From Hoyosella levis (GTDB lineage Bacteria; Actinomycetota; Actinomycetes; Mycobacteriales; Mycobacteriaceae): a DNA stretch of 64,000 nt. Where the stretch lies: positions 173,815 to 237,814 of the forward strand of contig NZ_BQYM01000005.1 of NCBI RefSeq assembly GCF_026008515.1, read 5' to 3'. Made by a program: the position numbers and the translations under genes. Shown in pieces: positions 43,106-52,988 of the stretch. The first letter of the stretch is position 1. Each line of letters starts with the position of its first letter. The notes below the pieces were generated by a model. That model ran no database searches. It was not told the DNA's origin and saw only the letters and a list, made by a program, of their open reading frames with translations.

Positions 43106-46035
43106 TGGCGCTCCACCTCGATCCGTGAATCCAGGCGCGCGCCCAGGCTGCGCAGCACATCGACGACGAGCCCGATCACCAGCAGGTACACGCCGATGTC
43201 GAAGAACAGGGCGCTGACCAGCTTGACCTCGCCGAATACCGGAAGATCGAAGTACCACGTCGCGGACGACAGCGCTGGCGCCCCGGCGAGCAGCGAGGAC
43301 AGCGCGACGATCGTCGCGATGCCGAGACCGACGCCGAGGATGCGTCCAGCATCGACGGGCACCGATTCCCCGAGCTCGTACTTGCCGCCCGCCAGGTAGC
43401 GCAGCACCAGCGCGAGGCCTGCGACGAGCCCGCCAGCGAATCCACCGCCGGGAGCGTTGTGGCCGGCGAACAGGAAGTACACCGAAAGCACCATCATCGC
43501 GGGGAACAATAGCCGCGTGGTCACCTCGAGCACATAGGAGCGATTGCGCGGATTGCGCAGCTCGCTGCCGCGGAGCCAGACGATCTCGGTGTACTGGAGG
43601 TGGCGCCGGGCGGGCATGGCCGCGACGTCGGGCGGCTGCTCCTCGCTGAAGTCCTCGTCCGCGAAGGAATGGTGGTTCTCCCGGTGCGCGGAGGCGGGCG
43701 CGTCAGCGATGCGGGGTGCGCTGCCGAACCGGCGGTTGCGGAAGATCAGGCTGGCGATGCCAGTGGCCGCGACGAGCAGCACGCTGATCTCGCCGAGCGT
43801 GTCCCAGGCGCGGATATCAACGAGCACCACGTTGACGATGTTGGCGCCGTTGCCCTCCTCGTACGCGAGGTGGGGCAGGTAGCCCGAGACCGGCATCTCG
43901 GAGCGGGTGCTCACCGCGAGCAGGCCGACGACAAGCACCAGCAGCCCCGATCCAATGCCGAGCAGCGCGCGGATCGCATGGTGCCCCGCCGCGCGCGTCG
44001 GGGGCGGCTCGGCGGGCAGCTTGCGCAGGAGAAGCACGAAGACCACCAGGGTCAGGGTCTCCACGGCGACCTGGGTGAGCGCGAGATCGGGAGCTCCATG
44101 CAGCGCGAAGATCGCGGCAGTGCCGTAGCCGGTGACGCCGATGACCAGGATCCCGCTGAGCCTGTTGTTGAGCATGGTCGCGGTGATCGCCGCGATCACC
44201 ATCGCGAGTCCCACGCCGATCTGCACCGGCGAGCCAAGGTTGCCCTGCGGGGCGATCGCCCAGTCGTTCCAGATGATGAGGGTCAGCGCGGGCAGCCAGA
44301 TCAGGGTGGCGAGGATCGTCGCCTGGGTGAAAGGCAGCGAGCCGCGCTGGGTGGCACCAGTGACGCGCTGCGCGAGCGTATCGACTACCCGGAGCACCGC
44401 ATCGTAGGCGCGGTCCGCGTTGCCGAGCGGAGGGTTCTCGAAGCGGAGCCTGCTCACCTGGCGATGCGCGATGAACAGTCCCAGGCCGCCGAGCACTGCT
44501 AGCGCGCTGAGCGCGAGTGCTAGCGCCGAGCCGCCGAGCTTCGGCTTGCTGCCCTCCTCGCCGACCGGGAACTGGTCGATGTAGGGCAGCATCCCGCTGA
44601 CCAGTGCGGTGGTGGCGAAGCCGGCAACGAGGCCACCCACGGACAGCACGGCGGGGGAGATGGTGAACACGAATCCCGGACGGTCCATCTCGGCGACCGC
44701 GGTGCTGGGCTGCCGGTGGTGCTTGCCGGCGAACGCGCCGGAGAGGAACCGCAGGCTGTACGCCGCGGTGAAGACAGATCCGAGCACCACGGCGGCGAGA
44801 GTCGCCCAGCGCAGCACCGGCGGCAGCACCTCGGTCTGGGAGATCGCGGTGAACGCGGTCTCCTTGCCGTAGAAGCCGATGAACGGGGGCAGGCCAGCCA
44901 TGCTCGCGGCGGCGAGGGTGGCGATCGACGCGAGCACGGGCGCCCGCCTGCCGAGCCCCCACAGCTTTCGCACGTCCCGGGTGCCGGTGCAGCGGTCGAT
45001 GATGCCGACGACGAGGAACAAGGTGCCCTTGAACAGGGCGTGAGCGATGACGAGCGCGATCGCGGCGAGCGCGGCATGGCGGGTGCCCAGGCCCGCGAGC
45101 ACCATGAGGAACCCGAGCTGGCTCACGGTGCCGAACGCGAGGATCAGCTTCAGGTCGAACTCGCGCAGGGCGCGCCAGCCCGCGATCACCATCGACAGGG
45201 CGCCGAGGGTGATGATCAGCGGTCGCCAGGTGGACGAATCCGCGAACGCCGGGGCGAGGAGCGCCGTGAGGAACACCCCGGCCTTCACCATCGCCGCGGC
45301 GTGGAGGTAGGCACTGACCGGGGTTGGGGCCGCCATCGCCGCGGGCAACCAGAAGTGCAGGGGGATGATCGCCGATTTCGACAGCGCCCCCACGATGACC
45401 AGGACGAGCGCGACGTCCACCAACCGGCCCGAGGGCGGATCAGCGAGCAGGTCCGATAGCAGGTAGCTGCCCGTCAACTGGCCAAGCATGATGATGCCGA
45501 CGAGCATCGCGAGCCCGCCAAAGGTGGTGACGAGCAACGCCTTCGTCGCGGCGCGGCGGCTCTCCAGCTTCTCCTGCTTGTAGCCCACGAGGAGGAAGGA
45601 GAGGACGGTGGTGGCCTCCCAGAAGACGAACAGCAGGAGCATGTTGTTGGAGGTGATGATTCCGAACATGGCGCCGGCGAATGCCACGAAATAGCCCGAG
45701 AACGAGCCAAGCCGCACCGCCGAGGCGGGGAAGTAGCGCGCGCAGTACAGCAGCACCAGCGCGCCGACGCCCAGGACGATGCACGCCATGATCGCGGTGA
45801 GCCGGTCGAACCATAGGTCGATGCCCAGGCCTAGCTCGGCAGCCCACGGGATCGAGATCCGGTGCGGGCTGGAGAAGCTCGATACCACCCAGCCGAGGCT
45901 GGCGAGCGGCACGAGGGCGAGCACGGCAAAGGCGTTCCTGCCCAGGAAGCGAACCAGGACCGGCGCGATGAGGGCGGCAAGCGCATGCGCTACGAGAACC
46001 GCGATCAAGGGCAACTCCGTCCGGGTCGTGGGCAT
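43102..46035 (-). CDS. mrpA: Na+/H+ antiporter fused subunits A and B
   Basis: A 977-residue fused MrpA-MrpB. Residues 1-~500 are NuoL-like: LLLFVFWEATTVLSFLLVGY, GALSKSAIIPLHFWLPAAM, AYLHAAAMVKAGVFL, FKGTLFLVVGIIDRCTGTRD. The MrpA C-terminal domain follows (GYGTAAIFALHGAPDLALTQ; WDTLGEISVLLVAATGI). The last ~150 residues are MrpB: FPAMMVLSVYFLFAGHNAPG, then GGLVAGLALVLRYLAGGKYE. Together with C-G it forms the seven-part antiporter for sodium and alkaline-pH tolerance. First gene of mrpAB-C-D-E-F-G. Confidence 0.95.
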   Translation of the reverse strand: MPTTRTELPLIAVLVAHALAALIAPVLVRFLGRNAFAVLALVPLASLGWVVSSFSSPHRISIPWAAELGLGIDLWFDRLTAIMACIVLGVGALVLLYCARYFPASAVRLGSFSGYFVAFAGAMFGIITSNNMLLLFVFWEATTVLSFLLVGYKQEKLESRRAATKALLVTTFGGLAMLVGIIMLGQLTGSYLLSDLLADPPSGRLVDVALVLVIVGALSKSAIIPLHFWLPAAMAAPTPVSAYLHAAAMVKAGVFLTALLAPAFADSSTWRPLIITLGALSMVIAGWRALREFDLKLILAFGTVSQLGFLMVLAGLGTRHAALAAIALVIAHALFKGTLFLVVGIIDRCTGTRDVRKLWGLGRRAPVLASIATLAAASMAGLPPFIGFYGKETAFTAISQTEVLPPVLRWATLAAVVLGSVFTAAYSLRFLSGAFAGKHHRQPSTAVAEMDRPGFVFTISPAVLSVGGLVAGFATTALVSGMLPYIDQFPVGEEGSKPKLGGSALALALSALAVLGGLGLFIAHRQVSRLRFENPPLGNADRAYDAVLRVVDTLAQRVTGATQRGSLPFTQATILATLIWLPALTLIIWNDWAIAPQGNLGSPVQIGVGLAMVIAAITATMLNNRLSGILVIGVTGYGTAAIFALHGAPDLALTQVAVETLTLVVFVLLLRKLPAEPPPTRAAGHHAIRALLGIGSGLLVLVVGLLAVSTRSEMPVSGYLPHLAYEEGNGANIVNVVLVDIRAWDTLGEISVLLVAATGIASLIFRNRRFGSAPRIADAPASAHRENHHSFADEDFSEEQPPDVAAMPARRHLQYTEIVWLRGSELRNPRNRSYVLEVTTRLLFPAMMVLSVYFLFAGHNAPGGGFAGGLVAGLALVLRYLAGGKYELGESVPVDAGRILGVGLGIATIVALSSLLAGAPALSSATWYFDLPVFGEVKLVSALFFDIGVYLLVIGLVVDVLRSLGARLDSRIEVERQ

Positions 46036-46059
46036 GAGGGCCCTGGGCGGATACCTCGT

Positions 46060-47469
46060 CTAGTCTAGGGGCTCAACGGGCTTCGCGCCGGTCCATCGCA
46101 TAGTGCCATATGCGATGCCCAGGATCCCCGCGCCACAGAGACCGACCACGCTGACCGCGATGATGCCGCCACTGCTGCCCGGGATGACCTGGAACCACAA
46201 CGCGGGCACGTCTGACGCGGAACGCACCGCGGCCGAGGGGATCGCCCCCTGGAACAGGGGCTGGGCGACCAGGGCGACGATGGTCAGCGACATGAGCGGC
46301 GAGAGGACCGCCAGCGCGATCCCGGACGGGCCAGCGCCGGGCAGCGCCGAGCCGAGCGCCAGCCCGGCCCCGGCCGCGATCAGGAGCAACTGGCCCACGA
46401 TGATGATTCCCGATCCACCGGCGATGACGCCGATCACCGGGACCGCAGCGAGGATCAAGAGCCCGTTGAGGACGTGATAGCTACTGTGCCGCAGCACCGC
46501 GCCGAGCCCGAGGCTCGCGAGCAGCACGAGCACCACCGGAACCGCCCAAGGCGTGCCGATGCGGGGCACCTGGCTGATCACCGGTGCCGCGGCCGCGGTG
46601 AACGCCACCATCACCAGCAGCGCAGCGCCCGCCCACGGGCTGCTGGTGAGCGCCAGGCGCAGCGCTACCAGCCAATGCGCCAGCATCAGGACCGCCACTG
46701 CCGCGGTCGCGGCAGCGAACCTCGCCAGCGTTGGCCAGCCGAGCGAGGCCTCAGCGACCAGCGCGATCGCGGCGATCTGCGCGGCACCGAGCCCGCCTGC
46801 CAGCATCAGCAGCTCGCGCAGCCGTGGCGCCATGAGCACGTGGCTCGACCCAGTCGGCAAGGGCGAGTCGAGGACCACTCCGGCCGTGACCGATGCCATG
46901 CCCAGCGCGAGCAGCATCCACGTCACGGAGGTCGCTACCGTGCCTGCCGCGACCAGCTGACCATTGAGGTAAATGCCCGAGGCGGCCCCCGAGATGAAGC
47001 CGGACAACAGGATCGGGGCGAGCACGCCGGCGGTCGCGGCCAGCGCGGGCGCAGCGCTGCGGAACGACCAGGAGCGCGAGAGCACGGCACCGATCACCAC
47101 CCCGGCCAGCGCCGCGGTGGCGGCACGGAGGCCCAGGTACGCCCCGGCTCCCAGCGGGGCGCTGTAACCGTCGGCGTTGAAGAACCACAGCACCACGATG
47201 CATGCCAGCAGTGATCCGCCCGCGATCAGCCAGGTGCGGGAGGAGCGGCCTAGCCGCGCGGCCGCCCACACCGCCGCCAGCACGGAGCACACGAGAGCGA
47301 TCGGTTCCCCGACGGCGACGGCCTCGCCCGCGCGGGCGTACTCGCGGGCGTCGAGGGCGATCGGCAGCGCTCCCACGAGCACCGAGGTGGCCGCGGCTGG
47401 CACAAGGAACCCGATCGTGGTGGCGAGCAGGAGCTCGAGGCGGGGACGGGCCGTCGATATCGTCGTCAT
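46060..47469 (-). CDS. Polytopic membrane protein of unknown function
   Basis: A 469-residue, extremely hydrophobic protein with roughly 12-14 membrane helices and few charges. I do not recognise a family motif; the overall shape is MFS-like. It starts 5 bp after the AAA ATPase stop and ends 24 bp before the mrpAB start on the same strand, so it is probably cotranscribed with both. No soluble domain or signal peptide is evident. Confidence 0.7.
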   Translation of the reverse strand: MTTISTARPRLELLLATTIGFLVPAAATSVLVGALPIALDAREYARAGEAVAVGEPIALVCSVLAAVWAAARLGRSSRTWLIAGGSLLACIVVLWFFNADGYSAPLGAGAYLGLRAATAALAGVVIGAVLSRSWSFRSAAPALAATAGVLAPILLSGFISGAASGIYLNGQLVAAGTVATSVTWMLLALGMASVTAGVVLDSPLPTGSSHVLMAPRLRELLMLAGGLGAAQIAAIALVAEASLGWPTLARFAAATAAVAVLMLAHWLVALRLALTSSPWAGAALLVMVAFTAAAAPVISQVPRIGTPWAVPVVLVLLASLGLGAVLRHSSYHVLNGLLILAAVPVIGVIAGGSGIIIVGQLLLIAAGAGLALGSALPGAGPSGIALAVLSPLMSLTIVALVAQPLFQGAIPSAAVRSASDVPALWFQVIPGSSGGIIAVSVVGLCGAGILGIAYGTMRWTGAKPVEPLD

Positions 47470-47474
47470 CGCGA

Positions 47475-49763
47475 TCAGTCGGCTGCCCGCCGGTCAGCGA
47501 ACGCCTTCAGCGATGCCACTTGATCAGGATCCAGCGACGGGCGCACGGCCCGGCGCGCGGACTCCACATCATCGGCAGTAACGACTGTCGCATCGACGGT
47601 GCGGCGCATCGCAGCGAGCGCGGCCTCGCGCAGCAGCGCGGCGCAGTCCGCCGCCGAGTACCCGTCGAGCTGATCGGCGAGCTCGTCGAGGCGAACATCC
47701 TCGGCGAGCGGGATCGAGGCACCAGCAGCACGCAGGATCGCCGTGCGGGCCTCGGCATCGGGTGGCGGCACGAACACGAGCCGCTCCAGCCGGCCCGGGC
47801 GCAGCACAGCAGGGTCGATCAGCTCGGGCCTGTTGGTAGCACCGAGCACGATCACGTCGCGCAGCGGCTCGGCGCCATCGAGCTCGGTGAGCAGCGCCGC
47901 GACGACCTTGTCGCTGACTCCCGAATCGGAGCTCTGGCCGCGCCGGGGGACCATCGCGTCGATCTCATCGATGAATACGAGCGAGGGGGCGGTGTTGCGC
48001 GCCCGCTGGAACAGGTCGCGCACGGCCTTCTCCGACGAGCCCACCCACTTGTCCATGAGCTCGGAGCCCTTGACGGTGTGCACGCTCAGCTGCCCGGAGC
48101 TCGCGAGCGCCCGCACCACGAAGGTCTTGCCGCAGCCGGGCGGCCCGTAGAGCAGGACTCCGCGCGGCGGCTGCACGCCGAGGCGCGCGAACGTGTCGGG
48201 ATGCCGCAGCGGCCACAGCACGGACTCGGTGAGCGCCTGCTTGGTCTCCACCATGTCGCCCACGTCCTCGAGCGTGATGCCACCGACCGAGATCTCCTCC
48301 GTCCCCGACCGCGACAGGGGCCTGATGATCTCGAGCGCTCCAAGCAAGTCCTCCTGCTTGATGACGGCAGGAGCCCCATCCCTGGAGGCGCGCGACGCGG
48401 CACGCAGCGCGGACTCGCGCCGCAGCGCCATCAGGTCGGCCGCGACGAATCCGGGGGTGCGCAGCGCGATCACCTCGAGGTCGAGATCGGTGGTCGGCAC
48501 ATCCCGCAGCAGGTGGTCGAGCAGGGCACGGCGGATCGCCCCGCCTGGCAGCGCGATCGTCAGCTCGCGGTCGCACAGGTCGGGCGCTCGCAGCCGCGGA
48601 TCGGTGAGGTCCGGGTGCGCCGTCGTGGCCACGAGCACGACTTGATCGTTGGCGATGGCCCGCCGTAGCCGGCTCAGGATCAGGCTCGAAACGGGCTCGG
48701 GGTCGCGCGGCAGCAGCGCGTCGATCTCGGTGATCAGCAGCACTCCGCCGCCGCGAGCGGCATTGATGGCCTGCGTCACGGTCTCCGCGCGGCTACCGGA
48801 CTCGAGCGCCCCGGTGCCGGGGCCGTCGAGCTCGACGACGTTGCGGGCCGCGCAGACCGAGCGGACCAGGGTGGCCTTTCCGGTGCCCGCGGGCCCAGTG
48901 ACGACGATGCCGAGGCGTGGAGAGGCACCAAGGGAGGTAAGCAGCTCGGGCTCGTCGAGGGCGAGGCTCAGCCAGTCGGTGAGCTTCGCTACCTGGTCGG
49001 CGACTCCCACGAGCTCGCCCACCGGGACCGGTGGGTCCGTGACGACCGGATCGGGCTGGCTGGTGCTCCCGCGCGAGGTGGTGGTCGTGCGTGCCGTGGT
49101 CGCGGTCCCGCCGCCGCTGCCGTCCTCGGAATGGCCCCGGGTGCTGGTGATCAGTGGATCCTGGCCGCGCCCCGGATTGTCCGTCGCCGATCCTGGCCAG
49201 GCCATCGCGGTGTTGGGCTGCACGCTCACGGCGCCGAGCGGCTCGGTCTCCACCACGGTCAGCAGCTCGGAGGTCCACGTGATGCCAACGGCGCGCCGCA
49301 AGGCCTGCGTGGCATCGGAGGTGCTCGTGCCTGGACCGAGGTCGCGCGGCAGCAAGGAGACCGTGTCACCGACCGTGACGACCTTGCCAAGCAATGCCTG
49401 GCGCAGCGCGTTCGGCGTCAACGAGGTCATCGCCAGGGAGGAGCCGCTCACCACGATCCGGCGCGCGCCCTGCACCGCGACAGGCCGAACCACCACGGTC
49501 GCGTCCTCGCGGATCCCGGCATTGGAGAGGGTCACATCGTCGAGCAGCGCCACCCGGGGCGCGGAGCCCTGCGGCGCGCGCGCGACGACCGCTGCCGTGC
49601 TGCGGGTGCCATAGATCTCGATCGCGTCCCACTCCCGGAGATCCAGCGCCGAGAGCACCTCGGCATGCACCCGGACCACGCCCCGGCGCGAGTCCATGTG
49701 CGCGGTGGAGAGGCGGGCCGTCAGGGTCACGTGGGCCGTGTCGTTGGCGGGATTCACGTGCAC
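47475..49763 (-). CDS. CDC48-like double AAA ATPase (Rv0435c type)
   Basis: A 762-residue protein: a beta-rich N-terminal domain of the CDC48 type (1-~175), a Ser/Thr-rich linker (~200-240) and two AAA modules. In D1, Walker A is GPAGTGKA (290-297), with alanine where Thr/Ser normally binds Mg, and the Walker B region LLITEIDAL has Thr345 in place of the Asp; the D1 arginine-finger region is also altered. D2 is intact: GPPGCGKT (540-547), VFIDEIDA (D599, E600), and NRPELIDPAVLRPGRLER with R655 and R658. It probably unfolds or remodels proteins. Start is GTG/ATG-region MHVNPAND at 49763. Confidence 0.88.
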   Translation of the reverse strand: MHVNPANDTAHVTLTARLSTAHMDSRRGVVRVHAEVLSALDLREWDAIEIYGTRSTAAVVARAPQGSAPRVALLDDVTLSNAGIREDATVVVRPVAVQGARRIVVSGSSLAMTSLTPNALRQALLGKVVTVGDTVSLLPRDLGPGTSTSDATQALRRAVGITWTSELLTVVETEPLGAVSVQPNTAMAWPGSATDNPGRGQDPLITSTRGHSEDGSGGGTATTARTTTTSRGSTSQPDPVVTDPPVPVGELVGVADQVAKLTDWLSLALDEPELLTSLGASPRLGIVVTGPAGTGKATLVRSVCAARNVVELDGPGTGALESGSRAETVTQAINAARGGGVLLITEIDALLPRDPEPVSSLILSRLRRAIANDQVVLVATTAHPDLTDPRLRAPDLCDRELTIALPGGAIRRALLDHLLRDVPTTDLDLEVIALRTPGFVAADLMALRRESALRAASRASRDGAPAVIKQEDLLGALEIIRPLSRSGTEEISVGGITLEDVGDMVETKQALTESVLWPLRHPDTFARLGVQPPRGVLLYGPPGCGKTFVVRALASSGQLSVHTVKGSELMDKWVGSSEKAVRDLFQRARNTAPSLVFIDEIDAMVPRRGQSSDSGVSDKVVAALLTELDGAEPLRDVIVLGATNRPELIDPAVLRPGRLERLVFVPPPDAEARTAILRAAGASIPLAEDVRLDELADQLDGYSAADCAALLREAALAAMRRTVDATVVTADDVESARRAVRPSLDPDQVASLKAFADRRAAD

Positions 49764-49814
49764 GAGCCTAGACGGTCGAGGAGCATGGGCGCCCGTCGAT
49801 GGACAGCGGCGGTG

Positions 49815-50738
49815 TCACCGCCGCGGCCTGGCCCGTCCCGCGACGCGCGACAGCCGGCCGCGTGGCTTGGACCGGCGCAGGCCGAGCCGGGTCAAGGAAC
49901 GGCGCTGCGCGCTCGAGCGGCGGATCGCGCGCCGCTCCGCTGGGGGAATGTCCCAGGTCTCGGGCCTGGCCGCCACCCAGCGCTTGGTGCGGATCGCGTA
50001 GGGGATGTGGGCCAGGTAGACCAGCACCATGAGCACGAGGACCACATAGGGATAGGTGATGAGCCCCGCGGCGATCAGCGCGACGAGGATCAGCAGGAGC
50101 GCGGCGATGCGCGGCGGCACCGATACCTGCTTCATGGCGAGGGTGGGCACGCGGCTCACGATCAGCGCTGCGGCGCCGATCATCCAGGCCGCCACGAAGA
50201 CGAACGAGGTCCACCAGCCTTCCCCCCAATGCTGGAACGCAGCGAGGGGAGCAATGGCAACGAGCGCTCCCGCGGGAGAGGGCACGCCGACGAAGAAGTC
50301 CTTCCGGTAGGCCGGGGCATCCTCGTCATCAGTGAGCACATTGAACCGGGCGAGCCGCAGCACGATCGAGACGACGTAGACCAGGGCAACGATCCAGCCG
50401 CCACTATTGCCATGGAGCAGGGTCACATAGATGACGAGCGCGGGCGCGACACCGAAATTGATCGCGTCCGAGAGGGAATCGAGCTCGGCACCGATCTTCG
50501 TGGTGGCATCGAGCAGTCGCGCGACGCGTCCGTCCACGCCATCGAGGATCGCGGCCGCGCCGATCGCCGCGATCGCAAGGTCGCCCCGGCCCTCGAGCGC
50601 GAACCGGACCGCCGAGAGGCCCGCGCACAGCGCGAGAATGGTGATGGCGCTCGGCAGCAGGCGAATGCTAGCGCTGCGAATAGGCGGTGATTGCTCGCTC
50701 GTCCTGTGCTCGCGAGCATGGTCCGGGCGCGCGCGCAT
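49815..50738 (-). CDS. pssA: CDP-diacylglycerol-serine O-phosphatidyltransferase
   Basis: A 307-residue membrane enzyme making phosphatidylserine. The CDP-alcohol phosphatidyltransferase motif is complete: D66, D69-G70, A73-R74, G83, D87 and D91 in LDGVDGRVARLLDATTKIG followed by AELDSLSDA. Eight or so hydrophobic segments follow, and a basic C-terminal tail. The start is uncertain: ATG 50738 is used, GTG 50786 is possible. Lies directly downstream of psd, as in M. tuberculosis. Confidence 0.9.
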   Translation of the reverse strand: MRARPDHAREHRTSEQSPPIRSASIRLLPSAITILALCAGLSAVRFALEGRGDLAIAAIGAAAILDGVDGRVARLLDATTKIGAELDSLSDAINFGVAPALVIYVTLLHGNSGGWIVALVYVVSIVLRLARFNVLTDDEDAPAYRKDFFVGVPSPAGALVAIAPLAAFQHWGEGWWTSFVFVAAWMIGAAALIVSRVPTLAMKQVSVPPRIAALLLILVALIAAGLITYPYVVLVLMVLVYLAHIPYAIRTKRWVAARPETWDIPPAERRAIRRSSAQRRSLTRLGLRRSKPRGRLSRVAGRARPRR

Positions 50739-50808
50739 CTGCCGTGAGTGATCCCTCGGTCGTCCGTCGCTCAATTGACACCTCACTCGACAGTGGCGTG
50801 GCCTCGGC

Positions 50809-51522
50809 TCATGCTAGTTCCGCGATCACCGTTTCCGCGCCGATCACGCGCTGCCCGCGCTCGACGAGGATCCGGCTTCCCTCGGGCAGATAGGTATCCA
50901 CCCGTGAGCCGAACCTGATCAGGCCGTACGTCTCGCCGAGGGGGAGGACGTCGCCGGCCCGGGCATCACAGACGATGCGGCGCGCCACGAGCCCAGCGAT
51001 CTGGACGACCACGACCTGCTTGTCATCGACGGTCCGCAGCTCCATGCTGCTGCGCTCGTTCGCCTCGCTGGCCTCGTCGAGATCCGCGGACAGGAACGAT
51101 CCTGGGCGGTGGATGACCTGCACCACCTGCCCCGCGACGGGGCTTCGCTGCACATGCACATCGAGGATCGACAGGAAAACGCTGACCCGCGGCCTCGGTA
51201 CGTCGCCGAGGGCAAGCTCGGCGGGGGGCACCGCGGTATCGACGATCGTCACCTCGCCGTCGGCGGGGGAGACCACCACGCCGCTGCGACTCGGCGGCAC
51301 CCGCTTCGGGTTCCGGAAGAACGTGGCGCACGCGAGGGCGAGGCCGATGCCGGTGCGGCGCGCTAGCGGCGAGCGGTGCCCGGCGGCGGCCACCGCGAGC
51401 GGAACCGCGATGAACGGGATCCCCGCTGGATGCACCGGGGGAACGGCATCGCGCACGAGGCCTAGCGCATGGGCGACGGGATTGCGGGGGGCTTGCCCGG
51501 GCGGTGCGGGTTTGCGGGCCAC
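50809..51522 (-). CDS. psd: Phosphatidylserine decarboxylase proenzyme
   Basis: A 237-residue proenzyme making phosphatidylethanolamine. The self-cleavage site is the GS of [11 protein letters not shown] (G205-S206), which would generate the pyruvoyl alpha chain; SPADGEV and [16 protein letters not shown] are family motifs. Start is GTG at 51522. Its product step follows PssA, encoded next. Confidence 0.93.
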   Translation of the reverse strand: MARKPAPPGQAPRNPVAHALGLVRDAVPPVHPAGIPFIAVPLAVAAAGHRSPLARRTGIGLALACATFFRNPKRVPPSRSGVVVSPADGEVTIVDTAVPPAELALGDVPRPRVSVFLSILDVHVQRSPVAGQVVQVIHRPGSFLSADLDEASEANERSSMELRTVDDKQVVVVQIAGLVARRIVCDARAGDVLPLGETYGLIRFGSRVDTYLPEGSRILVERGQRVIGAETVIAELA

Positions 51523-51654
51523 TTCGGGTCGACCTCATCTCGTTCGTCGGAGCCATGATGCGCGTGCAGGATGCCGCGCTGGCGTGCTCCGCCCAAGCCT
51601 ACGGCACCGGCTGGCGCGATCGGCGTTGGTCAGGAATGTCCGGCGGTGCCCCGC

Positions 51655-52857
51655 TCAGGGCCGGGACAGGTCCCAGACGTCCACCGCCGCCCCCGCGGGG
51701 ATCGACTCGGTTTCGGCCGGGATGTCCACCAGGCAATCCGACGAGGCCAGCCATCGCAGGAAGTGCGATGCGGGCGGGCCAATGGTGCGTACCGTGCCCG
51801 TGGCCCGGTCAAGCACCCCGCGCCGGAACTGGCGCTTGCCGAGCGGCGAGCGGATGTCCTCGGCCAGCGTCGCGGAGACTACCTCGCGACCGGTGCGCGC
51901 GTAGCCCATCGCGGCGCGCAGCGCGGGCCGCACGAACACCTCGAACGAGATCAGCGCGCTCACCGGGTTGCCGGGCAGCGTGATGATCGGGGTGCCCTCG
52001 AAGGTGCCACTGCCCTGTGGCATGCCCGGTTGCATCGCTACTTTCAGGAACTCCACCCCGCGATCGGCGAGGGAATCCTTGACTACTTCGTACGCCCCGG
52101 CGCTCACGCCACCGGAGGTCAGGAACACGTCGGCGTCATTGGCGTGGGCACGCAGCGTGGCGAGGAAGTCGTCGGTGTCATCGCTGACGAAGCGCAGCTG
52201 CGCGGCCCTCGCGCCCGCCTCCCGCGCGGCGGCGGCCAGCATGATGCTGTTGGACTCGTAGATCTCGCCGCGGCGCAATGCCTGCCCGGGCGCGACGAGC
52301 TCGCTGCCCGTGGAGAGCACCATCACCCGGATCGGCGGGACCACCGGCACCGTCGCGTAGCCGAGGGCGGCAAGCAGCCCGAGCTGGGGGGCGCCCAGCG
52401 TGCTGCCGCTCTCGAGCGCGATCTCGCCCTTGGCGATGTCCTCGCCGTTGCGCCGGATGTGCTGGCCCGGCGTGGTCGATGCGGTGATCCGCACGGTCGT
52501 CGTGCCGCCGTCTGTCCGCTCGACCGGGATCACGGAATCCGCGCCGGGCGGCAGCGCGGCGCCCGTCATGATGCGGTGCGCCGTGCCCGCATGATGCTCG
52601 GGGATGTCGGTGCGGCCAGCCGGGATGTCCGCCGCCACCGGCAGCTCGACCGGGTGCGCCTCGCTCGCACCAGCGATGTCCGCGGCACGCACCGCGTATC
52701 CGTCCATGGCTGAGTTGTCGAAGCCCGGGAGCGATCGCGGGGCGATCACATCACGAGCGAGCACGCTCCGGTGCGCCGCCGTGAGCGTGGCTTCTTGTTC
52801 GGGGCGTGCCGTGACGAGCGCGGCGATGGCAGCCGCATGTTCAGTGACCGAGCGCAT
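51655..52857 (-). CDS. moeA: Molybdopterin molybdenumtransferase MoeA
   Basis: A 400-residue MoeA. Seen: SLPGFDNSAMDGYAVRAADI, RIMTGAALPPGADSVIPVE, STGSELVAPGQALRRGEIYESN, TSGGVSAGAYEVV and ITLPGNPVSALISFEVFV. It inserts molybdate into adenylylated molybdopterin. Start ATG at 52857, taken because upstream in-frame sequence would overlap the divergent promoter region. Matches moeA2 (Rv0438c) by position upstream of psd. Confidence 0.93.
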   Translation of the reverse strand: MRSVTEHAAAIAALVTARPEQEATLTAAHRSVLARDVIAPRSLPGFDNSAMDGYAVRAADIAGASEAHPVELPVAADIPAGRTDIPEHHAGTAHRIMTGAALPPGADSVIPVERTDGGTTTVRITASTTPGQHIRRNGEDIAKGEIALESGSTLGAPQLGLLAALGYATVPVVPPIRVMVLSTGSELVAPGQALRRGEIYESNSIMLAAAAREAGARAAQLRFVSDDTDDFLATLRAHANDADVFLTSGGVSAGAYEVVKDSLADRGVEFLKVAMQPGMPQGSGTFEGTPIITLPGNPVSALISFEVFVRPALRAAMGYARTGREVVSATLAEDIRSPLGKRQFRRGVLDRATGTVRTIGPPASHFLRWLASSDCLVDIPAETESIPAGAAVDVWDLSRP

Positions 52858-52988
52858 CCCCCTATTGTGCGGTGCCGTGGTGCCGCCTGGCAGCAGGTGG
52901 GGCGAATCGTGCCACCGCCGGTTCCCGCAGCAGATGATTGCGGCTCCCCGTTGCACCGGTCGGGCTGGTCGTGAGTAGTGTCGGAGGC

